Shown in pieces: positions 17,659 to 26,385 of a stretch of 64,000 nucleotides of DNA (the first letter of the stretch is position 1; the number at the start of each line of letters is the position of its first letter). The position numbers and the translations under genes were made by a program. The stretch comes from VXNE01 sp963665455 (lineage in GTDB: Bacteria; Pseudomonadota; Gammaproteobacteria; Pseudomonadales; Azotimanducaceae): positions 5,084,001 to 5,148,000 of the forward strand of contig OY762279.1 in assembly GCA_963665455.1 (NCBI GenBank), written 5' to 3'. Under the pieces are notes generated by a model that worked only from the letters and a program-made list of their open reading frames with translations, was not told the DNA's origin and made no database searches.

Positions 17659-17859
17659 CGTCGCTGCTCGCCGGCCGCTTCGAAGTGCATCTTGCCCGGT
17701 TGCGGCAGGGGCGTAGGCGTCCATGGTCGAGCGCCAGTCGCGCTGGGCCTTCGACGCCATCCCCGCGCGCACTAGGTCTCCGCCATCGCCCGGGGCTCGG
17801 CCTCGGCGAACGAGATCGTCCTAGCCTTTCGGGGACCGCGGCCCGTGCGCGAGCGCTGG
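17659..17859. other. Non-coding junction between parA block and ppk1
   Basis: GC rises back to the genomic level here. No frame on either strand reads like protein. It appears to be the right-hand junction of the lower-GC block; the hairpins belonging to the ppk1 3' end begin at 17860. Confidence 0.4.
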
Positions 17860-17898
17860 CGCGACCGAACGGTCGCGTTGGTGGTTGCTTGCGCAACC
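17860..17898. terminator. Two hairpins 3' of ppk1
   Basis: The first hairpin has 8-bp arms CGCGACCG and CGGTCGCG around AA (17860-17877); the second has 6-bp arms GGTTGC and GCAACC around the loop TTGC (17883-17898), with extra TTGG/CCAA pairing possible outside it. They lie 27-65 bp beyond the ppk1 stop. No U-run follows, so factor-independent termination is uncertain. The first arm and the TTGC loop recur in the five-hairpin row at 52576-52747. Confidence 0.5.
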
Positions 17899-17924
17899 GC
17901 TGGCCAAAGCGGACGCTACGGGGC

Positions 17925-19994
17925 TCAGTCGGGCAACGTCTCGAGCAGTAGCTCCTGCGCGACGACGCGCTGGTCCGCCTCCGGCCGTTGTTCGTACGTC
18001 CCGTCGGACCTTAACTCCCACTTCGTGGTGTCCGCCAAGTAAAGCTCCAGGTCGCGGATCACCGACCGCCGCAGGCCCTCGTCCTCGACGGGGAAGCAGG
18101 TCTCCACCCGGTTGAAGAAGTTGCGCCGCATCCAATCGGCGCTCGACAGGTACACGCGCGGCCGCCCGTCTTCCGCGAACGCGTTCTCGAAGTAGAACAC
18201 CCGGGTGTGCTCCAGGAACCTGCCGATGATCGAGAACACGCGGATGTTGTCCGACACCCCCTCGATGCCGGGCCGCAGGGCGCACATGCCCCGCACCACC
18301 AGATCGATCGACACTCCCGCCCGGGAGGCCCGATAGAGCGCCTGGATCACGCCGGGCTCCACCAGCGAGTTCATCTTGGCGATCACCCGGGCCGGCCGTC
18401 CGGCCTCCGCGTTGGCGATCTCGGTGTCGATGTGCGCGAGCATCGTGCTGTGCAGGGTGAAGGGCGACTGCAACATCTTCTTCAGGCGTCCGGCGCGGCC
18501 CATCGTGGTCAGCTGCTGGAACACCTTCTGCACGTCCTGCCCGAGGGCCTCGTCGCAGGTGAATAGCCCGTAGTCGGTGTAGAGGCGCGCCGTCCGCGCA
18601 TGGTAGTTCCCCGTGCCGAGATGGACGTAGCGGACGAGCTTGCGGCCCTCGCGCCGCACCACCATGGACATCTTCGCGTGGGTCTTGTAGCCCACCACGC
18701 CGTACACGACCTGCGCCCCGGCCTCCTGCAGGTGCGTGGCGAGCTCGATGTTCTCCGCCTCGTCGAAGCGCGCCCGCAGTTCGATGACGACCAGCACTTC
18801 CTTGCCGTTCGAGGCCGCGTCCACCAGCGCCTTCACCACGGTCGAATCGGCGCCGGTTCGGTATAGCGTCTGCCTGATGGCGAGCACGCTCGGGTCGCTC
18901 GCCGCCTGACGCAGGAAATCGACCACCGGCGCGAACGAGTCGAAGGGATGATGCACCAGCACGTCGCCCTCGCGGATCGCGCTGAAGATGTCGCCGGCGC
19001 GTTGGATGCGCCGCGAGAGGCGCGGCGTGAAGCCCGGGTACTTCAGGTCGGGACGGTCGACCAGATCGGGAATCTGCATCAGCCGCATGAGGTTCACGGG
19101 ACCGTTGCACGGATAGACATCCTGATCGTCCAGGCCAAACTGCCCCTGCAGGAAGCGCTCGACGGGCCCCGGGCACTCCTCGGCGAGTTCCATCCGGACC
19201 GCATCGCCGAACCGCCGCGACGGCAGTTCGCCCTCCATGGCACGCAGCAGGTCGTCCACCTCCTCGTCGAGCAGCAGGTCGCTGTTGCGCGTGACGCGGA
19301 ACTGGTAGCAGCCCGACGCCTTCATCCCCGGGAACAACTCGTCCACGTGCGCGTGGATGATCGAGGACAGGAAGACGAACTCGTAGGGGGCCTCGGCCTG
19401 CGCCTCCGGCAGGCGGACCACCCGCGGGAGCGCCCGCGGCGCCTGCACGATGGCCATGCCGCTGCTGCGTCCGAAGGCGTCCTTGCCGTCGAGGGTGACG
19501 ATGAACGTCAGGCTCTTGTTGAGCGGGCGCGGAAACGGATGCGCCGGATCGAGCCCAATCGGCGTGAGGATCGGCTCGAGCTCGCGGTTGAAGTAGCGCT
19601 TTAGCCACTGCCGCTGCGGTTTGTTCCAGAGGTCGCGGCGCGGAAAACGAATGCCCTCGGCGTCGAGGAGCGGGAACAACACCTCGTTCAGCACGCGATA
19701 CTGCTCCGCCACGAGTTCGTGCGTACGCTCCGCGATGCGCCGCAACTGCTCCGAGGGCGTCAGGTTGTCCGGGCCGCGGTGGGTGGCGCCCAGGGCCTCC
19801 TGCTGCTTGAGGCCGGCCACCCGAATCTCGAAGAACTCGTCCAGGTTGGAGCTTGAGATGCAGAGGAAGCGCAGGCGTTCGAGGAGCGGAACATCGTCCT
19901 TCTTCGCCTGCTCCAGCACGCGCCGGTTGAACTCGAGGAAGGCGAGCTCGCGGTTGCTATAGAGGTGCGGCGCCGCGAGGTCCAAGGTCTCCAT
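17925..19994 (-). CDS. ppk1: Polyphosphate kinase 1
   Basis: 689 residues from ATG 19994 (a GTG at 20006 would add four). It polymerises the gamma-phosphate of ATP into polyphosphate. Domain order is as in E. coli PPK1: N-terminal helical domain (LYSNRELAFLEFNRRVL), head domain, then two phospholipase-D-like C-terminal domains. The autophosphorylated histidine is in VVGYKTHAKMSMVVRREG (about residue 439), the second conserved His in FSIIGRFLEHTRVFYFENA (about 596), and the FNRVETCFPVEDE tail is intact. It converges with ppx across the ParA block. Confidence 0.95.
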   Translation of the reverse strand: METLDLAAPHLYSNRELAFLEFNRRVLEQAKKDDVPLLERLRFLCISSSNLDEFFEIRVAGLKQQEALGATHRGPDNLTPSEQLRRIAERTHELVAEQYRVLNEVLFPLLDAEGIRFPRRDLWNKPQRQWLKRYFNRELEPILTPIGLDPAHPFPRPLNKSLTFIVTLDGKDAFGRSSGMAIVQAPRALPRVVRLPEAQAEAPYEFVFLSSIIHAHVDELFPGMKASGCYQFRVTRNSDLLLDEEVDDLLRAMEGELPSRRFGDAVRMELAEECPGPVERFLQGQFGLDDQDVYPCNGPVNLMRLMQIPDLVDRPDLKYPGFTPRLSRRIQRAGDIFSAIREGDVLVHHPFDSFAPVVDFLRQAASDPSVLAIRQTLYRTGADSTVVKALVDAASNGKEVLVVIELRARFDEAENIELATHLQEAGAQVVYGVVGYKTHAKMSMVVRREGRKLVRYVHLGTGNYHARTARLYTDYGLFTCDEALGQDVQKVFQQLTTMGRAGRLKKMLQSPFTLHSTMLAHIDTEIANAEAGRPARVIAKMNSLVEPGVIQALYRASRAGVSIDLVVRGMCALRPGIEGVSDNIRVFSIIGRFLEHTRVFYFENAFAEDGRPRVYLSSADWMRRNFFNRVETCFPVEDEGLRRSVIRDLELYLADTTKWELRSDGTYEQRPEADQRVVAQELLLETLPD

Positions 19995-20144
19995 CGAGGG
20001 TTCCACCCCGACAGTCGGCCCCGGGGGGTCGGGAGACGGATTCTACACCCCGCGCCGAGGGTCACGACATGGTGTCTCCTGATACCCTCATCATGACCCT
20101 ACCCGGTGGTTCCGCGAATTCCAGGAAGCGGGGGTGACACTAAG

Positions 20145-20684
20145 GTGACAGCGCGGCGGACTCCGCCGGTCCTCGAAGTCGTGACCGGCGACATCACTCG
20201 GCAGCGGGTGGACGCGATCGTCAACGCCGCCAACAACACGCTGCTCGGCGGGGGTGGGGTGGACGGCGCCATTCACCGCGCCGCCGGGCCGGAACTGCTG
20301 GCCGAGTGCCGCACGCTCGGCGGGTGCGACACCGGCGACGCCAAGATTACCGCGGGTTACCGGCTGCCGGCGCGTCACGTGATCCACACCGTCGGCCCCG
20401 TCTGGCGGGGCGGGAACCAAGGCGAGGCGGAGCTACTCGCGTCGTGCTATCGCAAGAGCCTCGAAGTGGCGCAAGAGAACGGCGTCCGGTCCCTGGCCTT
20501 CCCCGCGATCAGCACCGGCGTCTATGGCTATCCGCCGCACACCGCCGCACGGGTGGCGGTCGGCGCCGTCAGCGCCCATTGCGAGGACGGCCCGATCACG
20601 CTGGTGCGGTTCGTGTGCTTCGACACGGCGACCGAACAGGTCTACCGAGCCGTCATGGAGCGGTTGCGCGCCGACTCCCCCTGA
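20145..20684 (+). CDS. Macrodomain protein (O-acetyl-ADP-ribose deacetylase type)
   Basis: 179 residues from GTG 20145; an upstream in-frame GTG at 20106 is less likely because the domain begins at once (LEVVTGDITRQRVDAIVNAA). Hallmarks of the YmdB/MacroD type are AIVNAANNTLLGGGGVDGAI, the phosphate-binding loop LAFPAISTGVYGYP and HVIHTVGPVW. Such enzymes remove ADP-ribose from acidic residues or hydrolyse O-acetyl-ADP-ribose, a product of sirtuins; a sirtuin gene is also present at 51803-52561, though far away. Starts 150 bp from the ppk1 start, divergently. Confidence 0.93.
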   Translation: MTARRTPPVLEVVTGDITRQRVDAIVNAANNTLLGGGGVDGAIHRAAGPELLAECRTLGGCDTGDAKITAGYRLPARHVIHTVGPVWRGGNQGEAELLASCYRKSLEVAQENGVRSLAFPAISTGVYGYPPHTAARVAVGAVSAHCEDGPITLVRFVCFDTATEQVYRAVMERLRADSP

Positions 20685-20767
20685 GCATCCGAAGGTAGCC
20701 AACGCTCGCCAAAACGGGCATGTTAGGCACCGACGACAGCCCGTACCGCGGCACGCGAGGGGAGACG

Positions 20768-21718
20768 ATGGCAGAAGCGGAACGCACCGACTGGAACGAG
20801 GACGCGTCGACGCATCGCGAGGCGGTGCGCGCGCAATTCATGGACGGCGAGCTACGCGACAAGGAGGCCCGGACGCAGACCTTGGCGGAACTGCGGGAGC
20901 TCGGGCTCATGAAGCACGTCGCCGAACTCAACGCCGTCGGCTACACCACGGTCAAGGGCGCCATCGACGCCGATCAGGTAGGCCGCGCGCGAGCGGCCAT
21001 CGCGCGGGTGATGGAGCGCAAGTCCGGCCTGCCGCTCGACCTCGGCGGCGAGACGGCGCAGGCTTGGAGCGGCATCAGCCTCGCGCACTACCTGCTGTTC
21101 GAGGACGAGGTGTTCGAGTCCATCCTGATGACGCCGGAACCCCTGGCCCTCGTCACCTACCTGCTCGGCCGCAGTTGCGTCCTATCGAGCATGACCTGCC
21201 ACTTCAAGGGCCCGGGCGGCGAACCGGGCGGGCTGCACTCGGACAATGGCGGCATCCCGGCGCCGTTCTCCATGGTGTCCCAGGTGGCGAACGTGAACTA
21301 TGCGCTGACCCCGTACAGCCGGGAGGCCGGGGCGCTCGCCATGGTGCCGGGCAGCCATCGTCTCTGCCGGCAGCCACGCGCTTCCGAGTCGCAACTCGCC
21401 GGGGACCACGCCAATCCAGACGCGATCCCCATGGACCTCGAACCCGGCGACTGCGTCGTCTGGCACGGCAACACCTGGCACGGTTCCTTCCGGCGCGAGG
21501 TCCCCGGCATACGCATGAACCTGGCCACCTACTTCGCGCGCCAATTCGTCGTGACCCAGGAGGAGTTCGGGAGGCGGGTCCCCCGGGAGATGCTCGACCG
21601 CCACGCCAACGAGCCGCGGTTCGCGCGCCTGCTCGGCCAGTCGCAGCCCTACAACTACCACGCCGAAGGCCCCGACTGGGAGAAGTACGCGGTGCGGCCA
21701 CGCGGGCAGTTCGACTGA
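20768..21718 (+). CDS. Phytanoyl-CoA dioxygenase family protein, copy 1
   Basis: 316 residues. Fe(II)/2-oxoglutarate oxygenase of the PhyH type: the metal-binding His157-x-Asp159 lies in GLHSDNGG, the distal His about 238 in GNTWHGSFRREVPG and the 2-oxoglutarate-type Arg just after. Core motif MVPGSHRLCRQP fits PhyH proteins. GGGGAG precedes ATG 20768. The next gene is a paralogue of exactly the same length, identical at most core positions, so this is a tandem duplication. Family members hydroxylate branched acyl-CoAs or various small secondary-metabolite-like substrates; which one applies here cannot be told. Confidence 0.9.
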   Translation: MAEAERTDWNEDASTHREAVRAQFMDGELRDKEARTQTLAELRELGLMKHVAELNAVGYTTVKGAIDADQVGRARAAIARVMERKSGLPLDLGGETAQAWSGISLAHYLLFEDEVFESILMTPEPLALVTYLLGRSCVLSSMTCHFKGPGGEPGGLHSDNGGIPAPFSMVSQVANVNYALTPYSREAGALAMVPGSHRLCRQPRASESQLAGDHANPDAIPMDLEPGDCVVWHGNTWHGSFRREVPGIRMNLATYFARQFVVTQEEFGRRVPREMLDRHANEPRFARLLGQSQPYNYHAEGPDWEKYAVRPRGQFD

Positions 21719-21842
21719 CTCACGCGCGCGTCCGCAGACCGGCACCGCCGGGTACTCCAACCTCCTCGTGTAGTGCTCTTGCATTACACTTGGCGGATCG
21801 TGGGCCCGCATGCCGCCGTTCGCATCAACAGGAGGAAGGACC

Positions 21843-22793
21843 ATGGCCGAAGCACAAACCACCGACTGGGAAGACGCCAGGGCGGCCCGCGCGGAGCGTC
21901 ACCGCAGGATGATGACGATCCACAATCCCGACCAGGAAGCCCGCGACAAGACGCTGGCGGAGATCCGCGACCTTGGGCTGGAGACGCATGTCGCCGAACT
22001 CGACGCCATCGGCTATACCACCGTGAAGAACGCCATCGACGCCGAGCAGGTCGCCCAGGCCAAGGCCGCCATCGTGCGGGTCATGGAGCGCAAGTCCGGC
22101 ATGCCGGTGGATATCGAGAGCGAGACCGCCGAGGCGTGGAACGGCGTGTCGCTGGCCCACTATCTGCTCTACGAGGACGCGGTGTTCGAGTCCATCCTCA
22201 TGGCGCCGAAGCCCCTCACCCTCATCTCGTACCTGCTCGGGCGCAGTTGCGTGCTGTCCAGCATGACCTGCCACTTCAAGGGCCAGGGCAGCGACCCGTT
22301 GATGCTGCACTCCGACAACGGCAACGGCATCACGCCGCCGTTCTCCATGATCTCCCAGGTGGCCAACGTGAACTACGCGCTCACGCCCTACAGCAGGGAG
22401 GCCGGCGCGTTGGCGATGGTCCCCGGCAGCCATCGGCTATGCCGCCATCCGCGCCCGGACGAGAACCAGCTCGCCGGCGACGCCTGCAATCCCGATGCCG
22501 TCGCGATGCCGCTCGAACCCGGCGACTGCGTCGTCTGGCACGGCAACACCTGGCATGGCTCGTTCCGGCGCGAGGTCCCGGGCATCCGCATGAACCTGGC
22601 GACGTACTTCGCCCGCCAGTACATCGTGACCCAGGAGGAGTTCGGGCGGACGGTGCCCCGGGAGATGCTCGACCGGCACGCCAACGACAAGCGCTTCATG
22701 CGCCTGGTCGGGCAGCGCCAGCCGTACAACTACGACGCGGCCGGCCCGGATTGGGACAAGTTCATGGAGGTACCTCGGGGGCAGTGGGACTAG
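21843..22793 (+). CDS. Phytanoyl-CoA dioxygenase family protein, copy 2
   Basis: 316 residues, paralogue of the preceding gene. All metal residues are kept (LHSDNGNG, GNTWHGSFRREVPGIRMN). Differences cluster in the N-terminal 50 residues (an extra HRRMMTIHNPDQ block) and around the active-site loop, where copy 1 has GPGGEPGG and this one GQGSDPLM before the LHSDN motif, so substrate preference may differ. Excellent ribosome-binding site AGGAGGAAGG. About 124 bp separate the copies. Its TAG stop is the first TAG of a dispersed intergenic repeat. Confidence 0.9.
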   Translation: MAEAQTTDWEDARAARAERHRRMMTIHNPDQEARDKTLAEIRDLGLETHVAELDAIGYTTVKNAIDAEQVAQAKAAIVRVMERKSGMPVDIESETAEAWNGVSLAHYLLYEDAVFESILMAPKPLTLISYLLGRSCVLSSMTCHFKGQGSDPLMLHSDNGNGITPPFSMISQVANVNYALTPYSREAGALAMVPGSHRLCRHPRPDENQLAGDACNPDAVAMPLEPGDCVVWHGNTWHGSFRREVPGIRMNLATYFARQYIVTQEEFGRTVPREMLDRHANDKRFMRLVGQRQPYNYDAAGPDWDKFMEVPRGQWD

Positions 22794-22888
22794 CGCCCCG
22801 CAACCGTCGCCTACGGCTCCGCTCGCGGCCCAACCCCACCGGCCTACGCGCCCGCGCCGTCCTACGGCGCGGCCCCCTAGGGCGCGCT
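22791..22888 (+). repeat. Dispersed palindromic repeat, copy A
   Basis: Begins CTAGCGCCCC at the stop codon of the upstream gene. A ~50-bp body (to about 22840) is shared with copies at 34896-34946 (reverse) and 47850-47900. It is followed by a hairpin with 9-bp arms CCGCGCCGT and ACGGCGCGG around CCT (22852-22872), the same hairpin as in the 47850 copy. The element ends near a second, inverted-looking GGGCGCGCT. Confidence 0.65.
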
Positions 22889-22902
22889 TAACGCCGGCAG
22901 GG

Positions 22903-22923
22903 GCGTCGCCGCGCCGGCGACGC
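22903..22923. terminator. GC-rich hairpin between convergent genes
   Basis: Perfect 9-bp arms GCGTCGCCG and CGGCGACGC around CGC, located between the convergent oxygenase gene and the Uma2 gene, nine bases from the Uma2 stop. No T-run follows on either strand. Confidence 0.45.
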
Positions 22924-22931
22924 GCCGCGCA

Positions 22932-23657
22932 TCACTCCTCGGACTGTCGCAGGCGTCGTTCGAGGTCGGCAATCCGCGCCTCCGCAGCGGTGCGAGCCTC
23001 ACGTTCCTCCTTGTGCGTGCGCAGGTACTCGCGTTGCACCGGGTCGAAGAAGCGCAGCCGCCCGCCCTCCAGGCGCAACTCCAACCCGAGCAGGCTCCCG
23101 TGGCATAGGAAGCCGTCCCGCTCCTCCAGTTCCAACGGCTGGTAGTGGCCTGCCGCGTCGAGCCGGCGGCCCTTCAGCCTCGGATTCAGGTACTTTCCTT
23201 CCGGGTCGAACTGCCAGTACTCCCGGACCCCCAGCCGCGCGAACAGATCCTGCTTCGGCCCCGCGTCCCTGCCCTTCGAGCTCTCGGACGTCATCTCCAG
23301 CACGAAGTCCGCGAACCGGCCACCCTCCACCCACGTGCGCCACACCCGCCGCTCCGGCAGCTTCGGCACCCGGAACGTCACGAACACGTCCGGCGACACG
23401 CTCGTGTCCGTGTCGTCCTCGATGTAGTACATCATCATGTTGCTGCCGACGTACACGTCGGGCCGACCGGCGAAGAACTCGCGCAGCGGATCCGCCGCGT
23501 CCACCATGGCGCGCCAATGGAACGGCGTCTCGCCCATCGGCTTACCGTCCGACGCCGGGTAGTCGTACAGCGACGGCTTCGCCGCAGGACGTGGTCTGGC
23601 GCGCCGCGGCGTCTTCGTCGCCTCGTCCGGAACGGGAATGGCTTCGGCTTCCGACAT
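22932..23657 (-). CDS. Uma2 family (DUF820) PD-(D/E)XK nuclease-like protein
   Basis: 241 residues. The DUF820 core reads SVSPDVFVTFRVP (PD), then FADFVLEMTSESSKGRD (E), followed by KQDLFARLGVREYWQFDPEG, the usual D-x-x-K-K-x-x-Y-x-x-L-G-V-x-E-Y-W layout. The C-terminus is a charged helix (ARTAAEARIADLERRLRQ), likely a coiled coil. Uma2 proteins have a restriction-endonuclease-like fold and are often amplified in genomes; their role is not established. GGGAG lies six bases before ATG 23657. Two more, distantly similar family members are at 58478-60603. Confidence 0.9.
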   Translation of the reverse strand: MSEAEAIPVPDEATKTPRRARPRPAAKPSLYDYPASDGKPMGETPFHWRAMVDAADPLREFFAGRPDVYVGSNMMMYYIEDDTDTSVSPDVFVTFRVPKLPERRVWRTWVEGGRFADFVLEMTSESSKGRDAGPKQDLFARLGVREYWQFDPEGKYLNPRLKGRRLDAAGHYQPLELEERDGFLCHGSLLGLELRLEGGRLRFFDPVQREYLRTHKEEREARTAAEARIADLERRLRQSEE

Positions 23658-23889
23658 GGCGAACTCCCGCTTCGGGCGGCAACGCGATGAGCGGAACGCT
23701 AGCACAGGCGGGCCAGCCCGGTAAGGGATACGGGACCAAACAAACGGCGGTGGCGGCTTCCGGCATGGGTCGGGGCGACGCGGCTGCAAAACGCACGTTG
23801 TGCCACAGCCAGACCGAAATTCATGCCGGAAATCCGCCCGTCGTTTTGTGCGCCATCCGCCCTATCGGCGCCACTTGCACCCCAAGCTG

Positions 23890-23920
23890 GCCCTTTCAGG
23901 GCTTTCACGGCGTTAACGCC
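23890..23920. terminator. Palindromes at the 3' end of the carboxylesterase
   Basis: A perfect 12-bp palindrome GGCGTTAACGCC (23909-23920) contains the TAA stop of the esterase gene, and a small hairpin with arms GCCCT and AGGGC (23890-23902) follows. Weak evidence for a terminator; no T-run. Confidence 0.3.
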
Positions 23921-25526
23921 CCGCGAAGTACCGGTCCATCGCGTCCAGCTTCTCGCCGCGTAGTCCCGTGATCACCGCCGGGTTCGCGGAGATGTCGAGC
24001 ACCTGCTCGCCATCCGCCTCGTAGGCGGGCCACGCGGGCAAGCCCTCGCCGTTGGGGTCACCGTGCTTGGCGAAGTTCGTCCAGTAGCCGCTCATCAGCC
24101 GGGCGACCTCCAAGTCTTCCGGGCGTGGTTCGAGGGAGGCCGTCTCGTGGAAGCCGAGGTGCGGATTGCCGAACGCGTAGGCGATCTCCGCCGCGTGGAA
24201 GGCGCCGTGGGACGTGCCGTAGTCGCCCCCCACGTCGGGGGCGTGGGTGAAGAAGTAGAGCCAAGCGGGGTCGCCGTGGGCCACCTGGGCCCTCCCCCAC
24301 GTGCGCATCTGCCGGGCGAAGAAGCGGTCCGAGCGGATTTCCCCCGCAGCGCGGGCGGGGCTGACGGCGGCGTCCTCGGCGTAAGCGGCGAGGATGTCGG
24401 GTGCCAGGTCGCCCCAGGCGGCTTCCTGGGCCGCGCGGTAGGTCTCTTCGTCGGGTTCCGCCCGGCCCAACGCCATCGTCGTCCACTCGTCCGCGTTGGA
24501 GCCCAGGATCACCGGCACGCGGTTGTGGACCCCGTCCGCCACCAAGTCCGCCATCGTGGCCGGGAACAGGTGTCCATCGACGTAGACGCCCGGGCTGCCG
24601 GTGGGCGGCTGTTCCGAGAGCTTCTCATAGAGCGCCTCGGCCGGCATGGCACGCAACGCCGCGAGGTCGGCGGCGCCCACGAAATCCGCCGTGCCCGCGC
24701 CCACGAAATGACCGGAACGGCCTGCCGCCGAGTCCTCGGCGAGGAGTGGGTGCGGTTCGAAACAGCCTCCGGACTGGCCGATGGCGCGGTGGAAGAGTCC
24801 CTGTGCGAGGGGCGAGGCATAGAGGTAGCAGACGCTCCAGGAACCCGCCGACTCGCCGAAGATCGTGACGTTGCCGGGGTCGCCGCCGAATGCGGTGATG
24901 TTGTCGCGCACCCACTCGAGGGCGGCGATCTGATCAAGGATGCCGTAGTTCCCCGAGACGCCGTGCGGAGACTCTGCGGACAACTCCGGGTGGGCGAGGA
25001 AGCCCATCGGGCCCAGCCGGTAGTTGATGCTGACGAGCACGACGCCTTGTTCGGTCAACGCGGCGCCGTCGTACATCGGCAGGTGGCCGTGGCCGATCCG
25101 CAAGCCCCCGCCGTGGATCCACAGCATCACCGGGGCATCGTCGCCGGCCACCGAGCGCGTCCAGACGTTCAGGTATAGGCAATCCTCGTGCCGGTCGATG
25201 GGGCCGCGGCTATAGAAGCCGTCGATGACTGGCTGCCAACAAGGCGTGCCGAAGGTCAGCGCGTCGCGTGTCTCACCCCACGGCGCGGGCGGCTGCGGCG
25301 CCCGCCACCGCAGGTCGCCGACGGGCGGTGCCGCATATGGAATGCCACGGAACACGCGCATGCCCTCGACGGACTCGCCACGAACAGCTCCCAACACCGT
25401 AAGGACCACGCCGGGATCGGGCACGCCCTTAGGAGCCTCCGTTTCCGGCGGAGCTTCGCCGGGCGCGCAACCGGCGAGCAGCATTGGCAGCATCAGTAGT
25501 GGCGCAATCCACCGCAGCATCTTCAT
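23913..25526 (-). CDS. Carboxylesterase type B, lipoprotein
   Basis: 537 residues. A signal sequence with lipobox LLAGC (Cys about 20) predicts an exported lipoprotein. Type B esterase hallmarks: FRGIPYAAPPVGDLRW, EDCLYLNVW, the oxyanion loop MLWIHGGGLRIG, and the nucleophile GESAGSWSV (Ser about 228). The family hydrolyses carboxylic esters with a Ser-Glu-His triad; the C-terminal His is in GTSHGAFHAAEI or nearby. GGGGAG precedes ATG 25526. Substrate unknown; the gene stands alone between the Uma2 gene and the toxin-antitoxin pair. Confidence 0.92.
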   Translation of the reverse strand: MKMLRWIAPLLMLPMLLAGCAPGEAPPETEAPKGVPDPGVVLTVLGAVRGESVEGMRVFRGIPYAAPPVGDLRWRAPQPPAPWGETRDALTFGTPCWQPVIDGFYSRGPIDRHEDCLYLNVWTRSVAGDDAPVMLWIHGGGLRIGHGHLPMYDGAALTEQGVVLVSINYRLGPMGFLAHPELSAESPHGVSGNYGILDQIAALEWVRDNITAFGGDPGNVTIFGESAGSWSVCYLYASPLAQGLFHRAIGQSGGCFEPHPLLAEDSAAGRSGHFVGAGTADFVGAADLAALRAMPAEALYEKLSEQPPTGSPGVYVDGHLFPATMADLVADGVHNRVPVILGSNADEWTTMALGRAEPDEETYRAAQEAAWGDLAPDILAAYAEDAAVSPARAAGEIRSDRFFARQMRTWGRAQVAHGDPAWLYFFTHAPDVGGDYGTSHGAFHAAEIAYAFGNPHLGFHETASLEPRPEDLEVARLMSGYWTNFAKHGDPNGEGLPAWPAYEADGEQVLDISANPAVITGLRGEKLDAMDRYFAGR

Positions 25527-25598
25527 CGTTGTCTCCCCCGTCTTTCGACGCCGATCATACGACGCCGGGCCAACCCCGGCGCGAACGGCCTCCAGGAC

Positions 25599-26024
25599 TC
25601 AGCTCGCCACCCAGGGATCCACCAGCGACACCGACATTCCCTCGAAATCCCGGACGTTGCGGGTTGCCAAGGTCAAACCGTGGCGCCGCGCGACGGCCGC
25701 CATCTGGGCATCGGCCATGGGCTTCACGCGTCCCGTCCGGTCCCCGTCGCCCATGATCTCGCCCCAAATCACCGCCGCCTCGGCGTCGAATGCCAGAACG
25801 CGACCCCGAAACTGGGCGGCGAGGTCGCGATGGACCCAGCGCTCGAGGCGTCGCCTGCCGAGTTCGTCCCTCCGCCGTCGCGCACCCCGCACCAGTTCGC
25901 CAACGGTGATCGACGCGAGAAAGAGATCCGCGACGGACTGCTCCCGCATCCAATCAAGCACCGCCGCCGCCGGCTCGGGCCTAAACGTCTCGCTGATGAC
26001 GTTCGTGTCGACCAGGAAAGCCAT
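25599..26024 (-). CDS. PIN-domain toxin (VapC-like)
   Basis: 141 residues. PIN ribonuclease fold with the acidic quartet visible: Asp7 in FLVDTNVISE, Glu44 in ASITVGELVRGA, Asp in KPMADAQMAAVARRHG and Asp in LATRNVRDFEG. VapC toxins cleave tRNA or rRNA and are held inactive by the antitoxin. Toxin ATG (26022-26024) shares one base with the TGA of the preceding gene (TGATG), the tight coupling usual in such pairs. Ending SLVDPWVAS is typical of the FitB-like subgroup. Confidence 0.9.
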   Translation of the reverse strand: MAFLVDTNVISETFRPEPAAAVLDWMREQSVADLFLASITVGELVRGARRRRDELGRRRLERWVHRDLAAQFRGRVLAFDAEAAVIWGEIMGDGDRTGRVKPMADAQMAAVARRHGLTLATRNVRDFEGMSVSLVDPWVAS

Positions 26025-26353
26025 CAGGACAAATCCACCTCCAAGTCGACGACGCGCCCAGTCGAGCGATCACGCTCGAAGTCCTCACCCATCCCCTCAC
26101 CGACAAAGGGCGAAGCGCACAAGAAGGCCACCAGTTCCCTTCCGGTGCGCGCTGTCGACACCGCCGGAGAGAGGGCTTCCCGCAACCTCAGGGCCTCGTC
26201 GCCACCCTCTCGGAACGCCGCAGCGGCCGCCCTGATGAGCACCGCGTCGCCCACGGGCACCGTCACCTCAACGCGTCGAAGTCCCTGAGTCGATCTCTGG
26301 ACCCGATGCCGGGCGACACGGGTTTTCGAATCCTTGCTCGACCGATCCGCCAC
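26024..26353 (-). CDS. Probable antitoxin partner of the PIN toxin
   Basis: 109 residues from GTG 26353 (a TTG at 26359 is possible). An Arg-rich N-terminus runs into QGLRRVEVTVPVGDAVLIRA, which resembles the ribbon-helix-helix-like DNA-binding start of plasmid-type antitoxins. The C-terminal half (ALRLREALSPAV and the acidic tail DRSTGRVVDLEVDL) would be the toxin-binding part. It directly precedes and overlaps the toxin. Just upstream is an 18-bp perfect palindrome overlapping the presumed start of transcription, as expected for autoregulation. I could not assign a specific antitoxin family. Confidence 0.75.
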   Translation of the reverse strand: MADRSSKDSKTRVARHRVQRSTQGLRRVEVTVPVGDAVLIRAAAAAFREGGDEALRLREALSPAVSTARTGRELVAFLCASPFVGEGMGEDFERDRSTGRVVDLEVDLS

Positions 26354-26367
26354 GATCAACCACCTTG

Positions 26368-26385
26368 TCCGGTAACGTTACCGGA
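26368..26385. promoter_or_regulatory. Operator palindrome of the toxin-antitoxin operon
   Basis: TCCGGTAACGTTACCGGA is a perfect 18-bp palindrome 15 bp upstream of the antitoxin start and directly downstream of a -10-like hexamer. Its position over the transcription start fits a binding site for the antitoxin or toxin-antitoxin complex. Confidence 0.7.

Noticed and set aside
17523..17951. Plus-strand frame overlapping the 3' side of ppk1
   Set aside because: Low-complexity Arg/Ser translation, no ribosome-binding site and overlap with the ppk1 hairpins.
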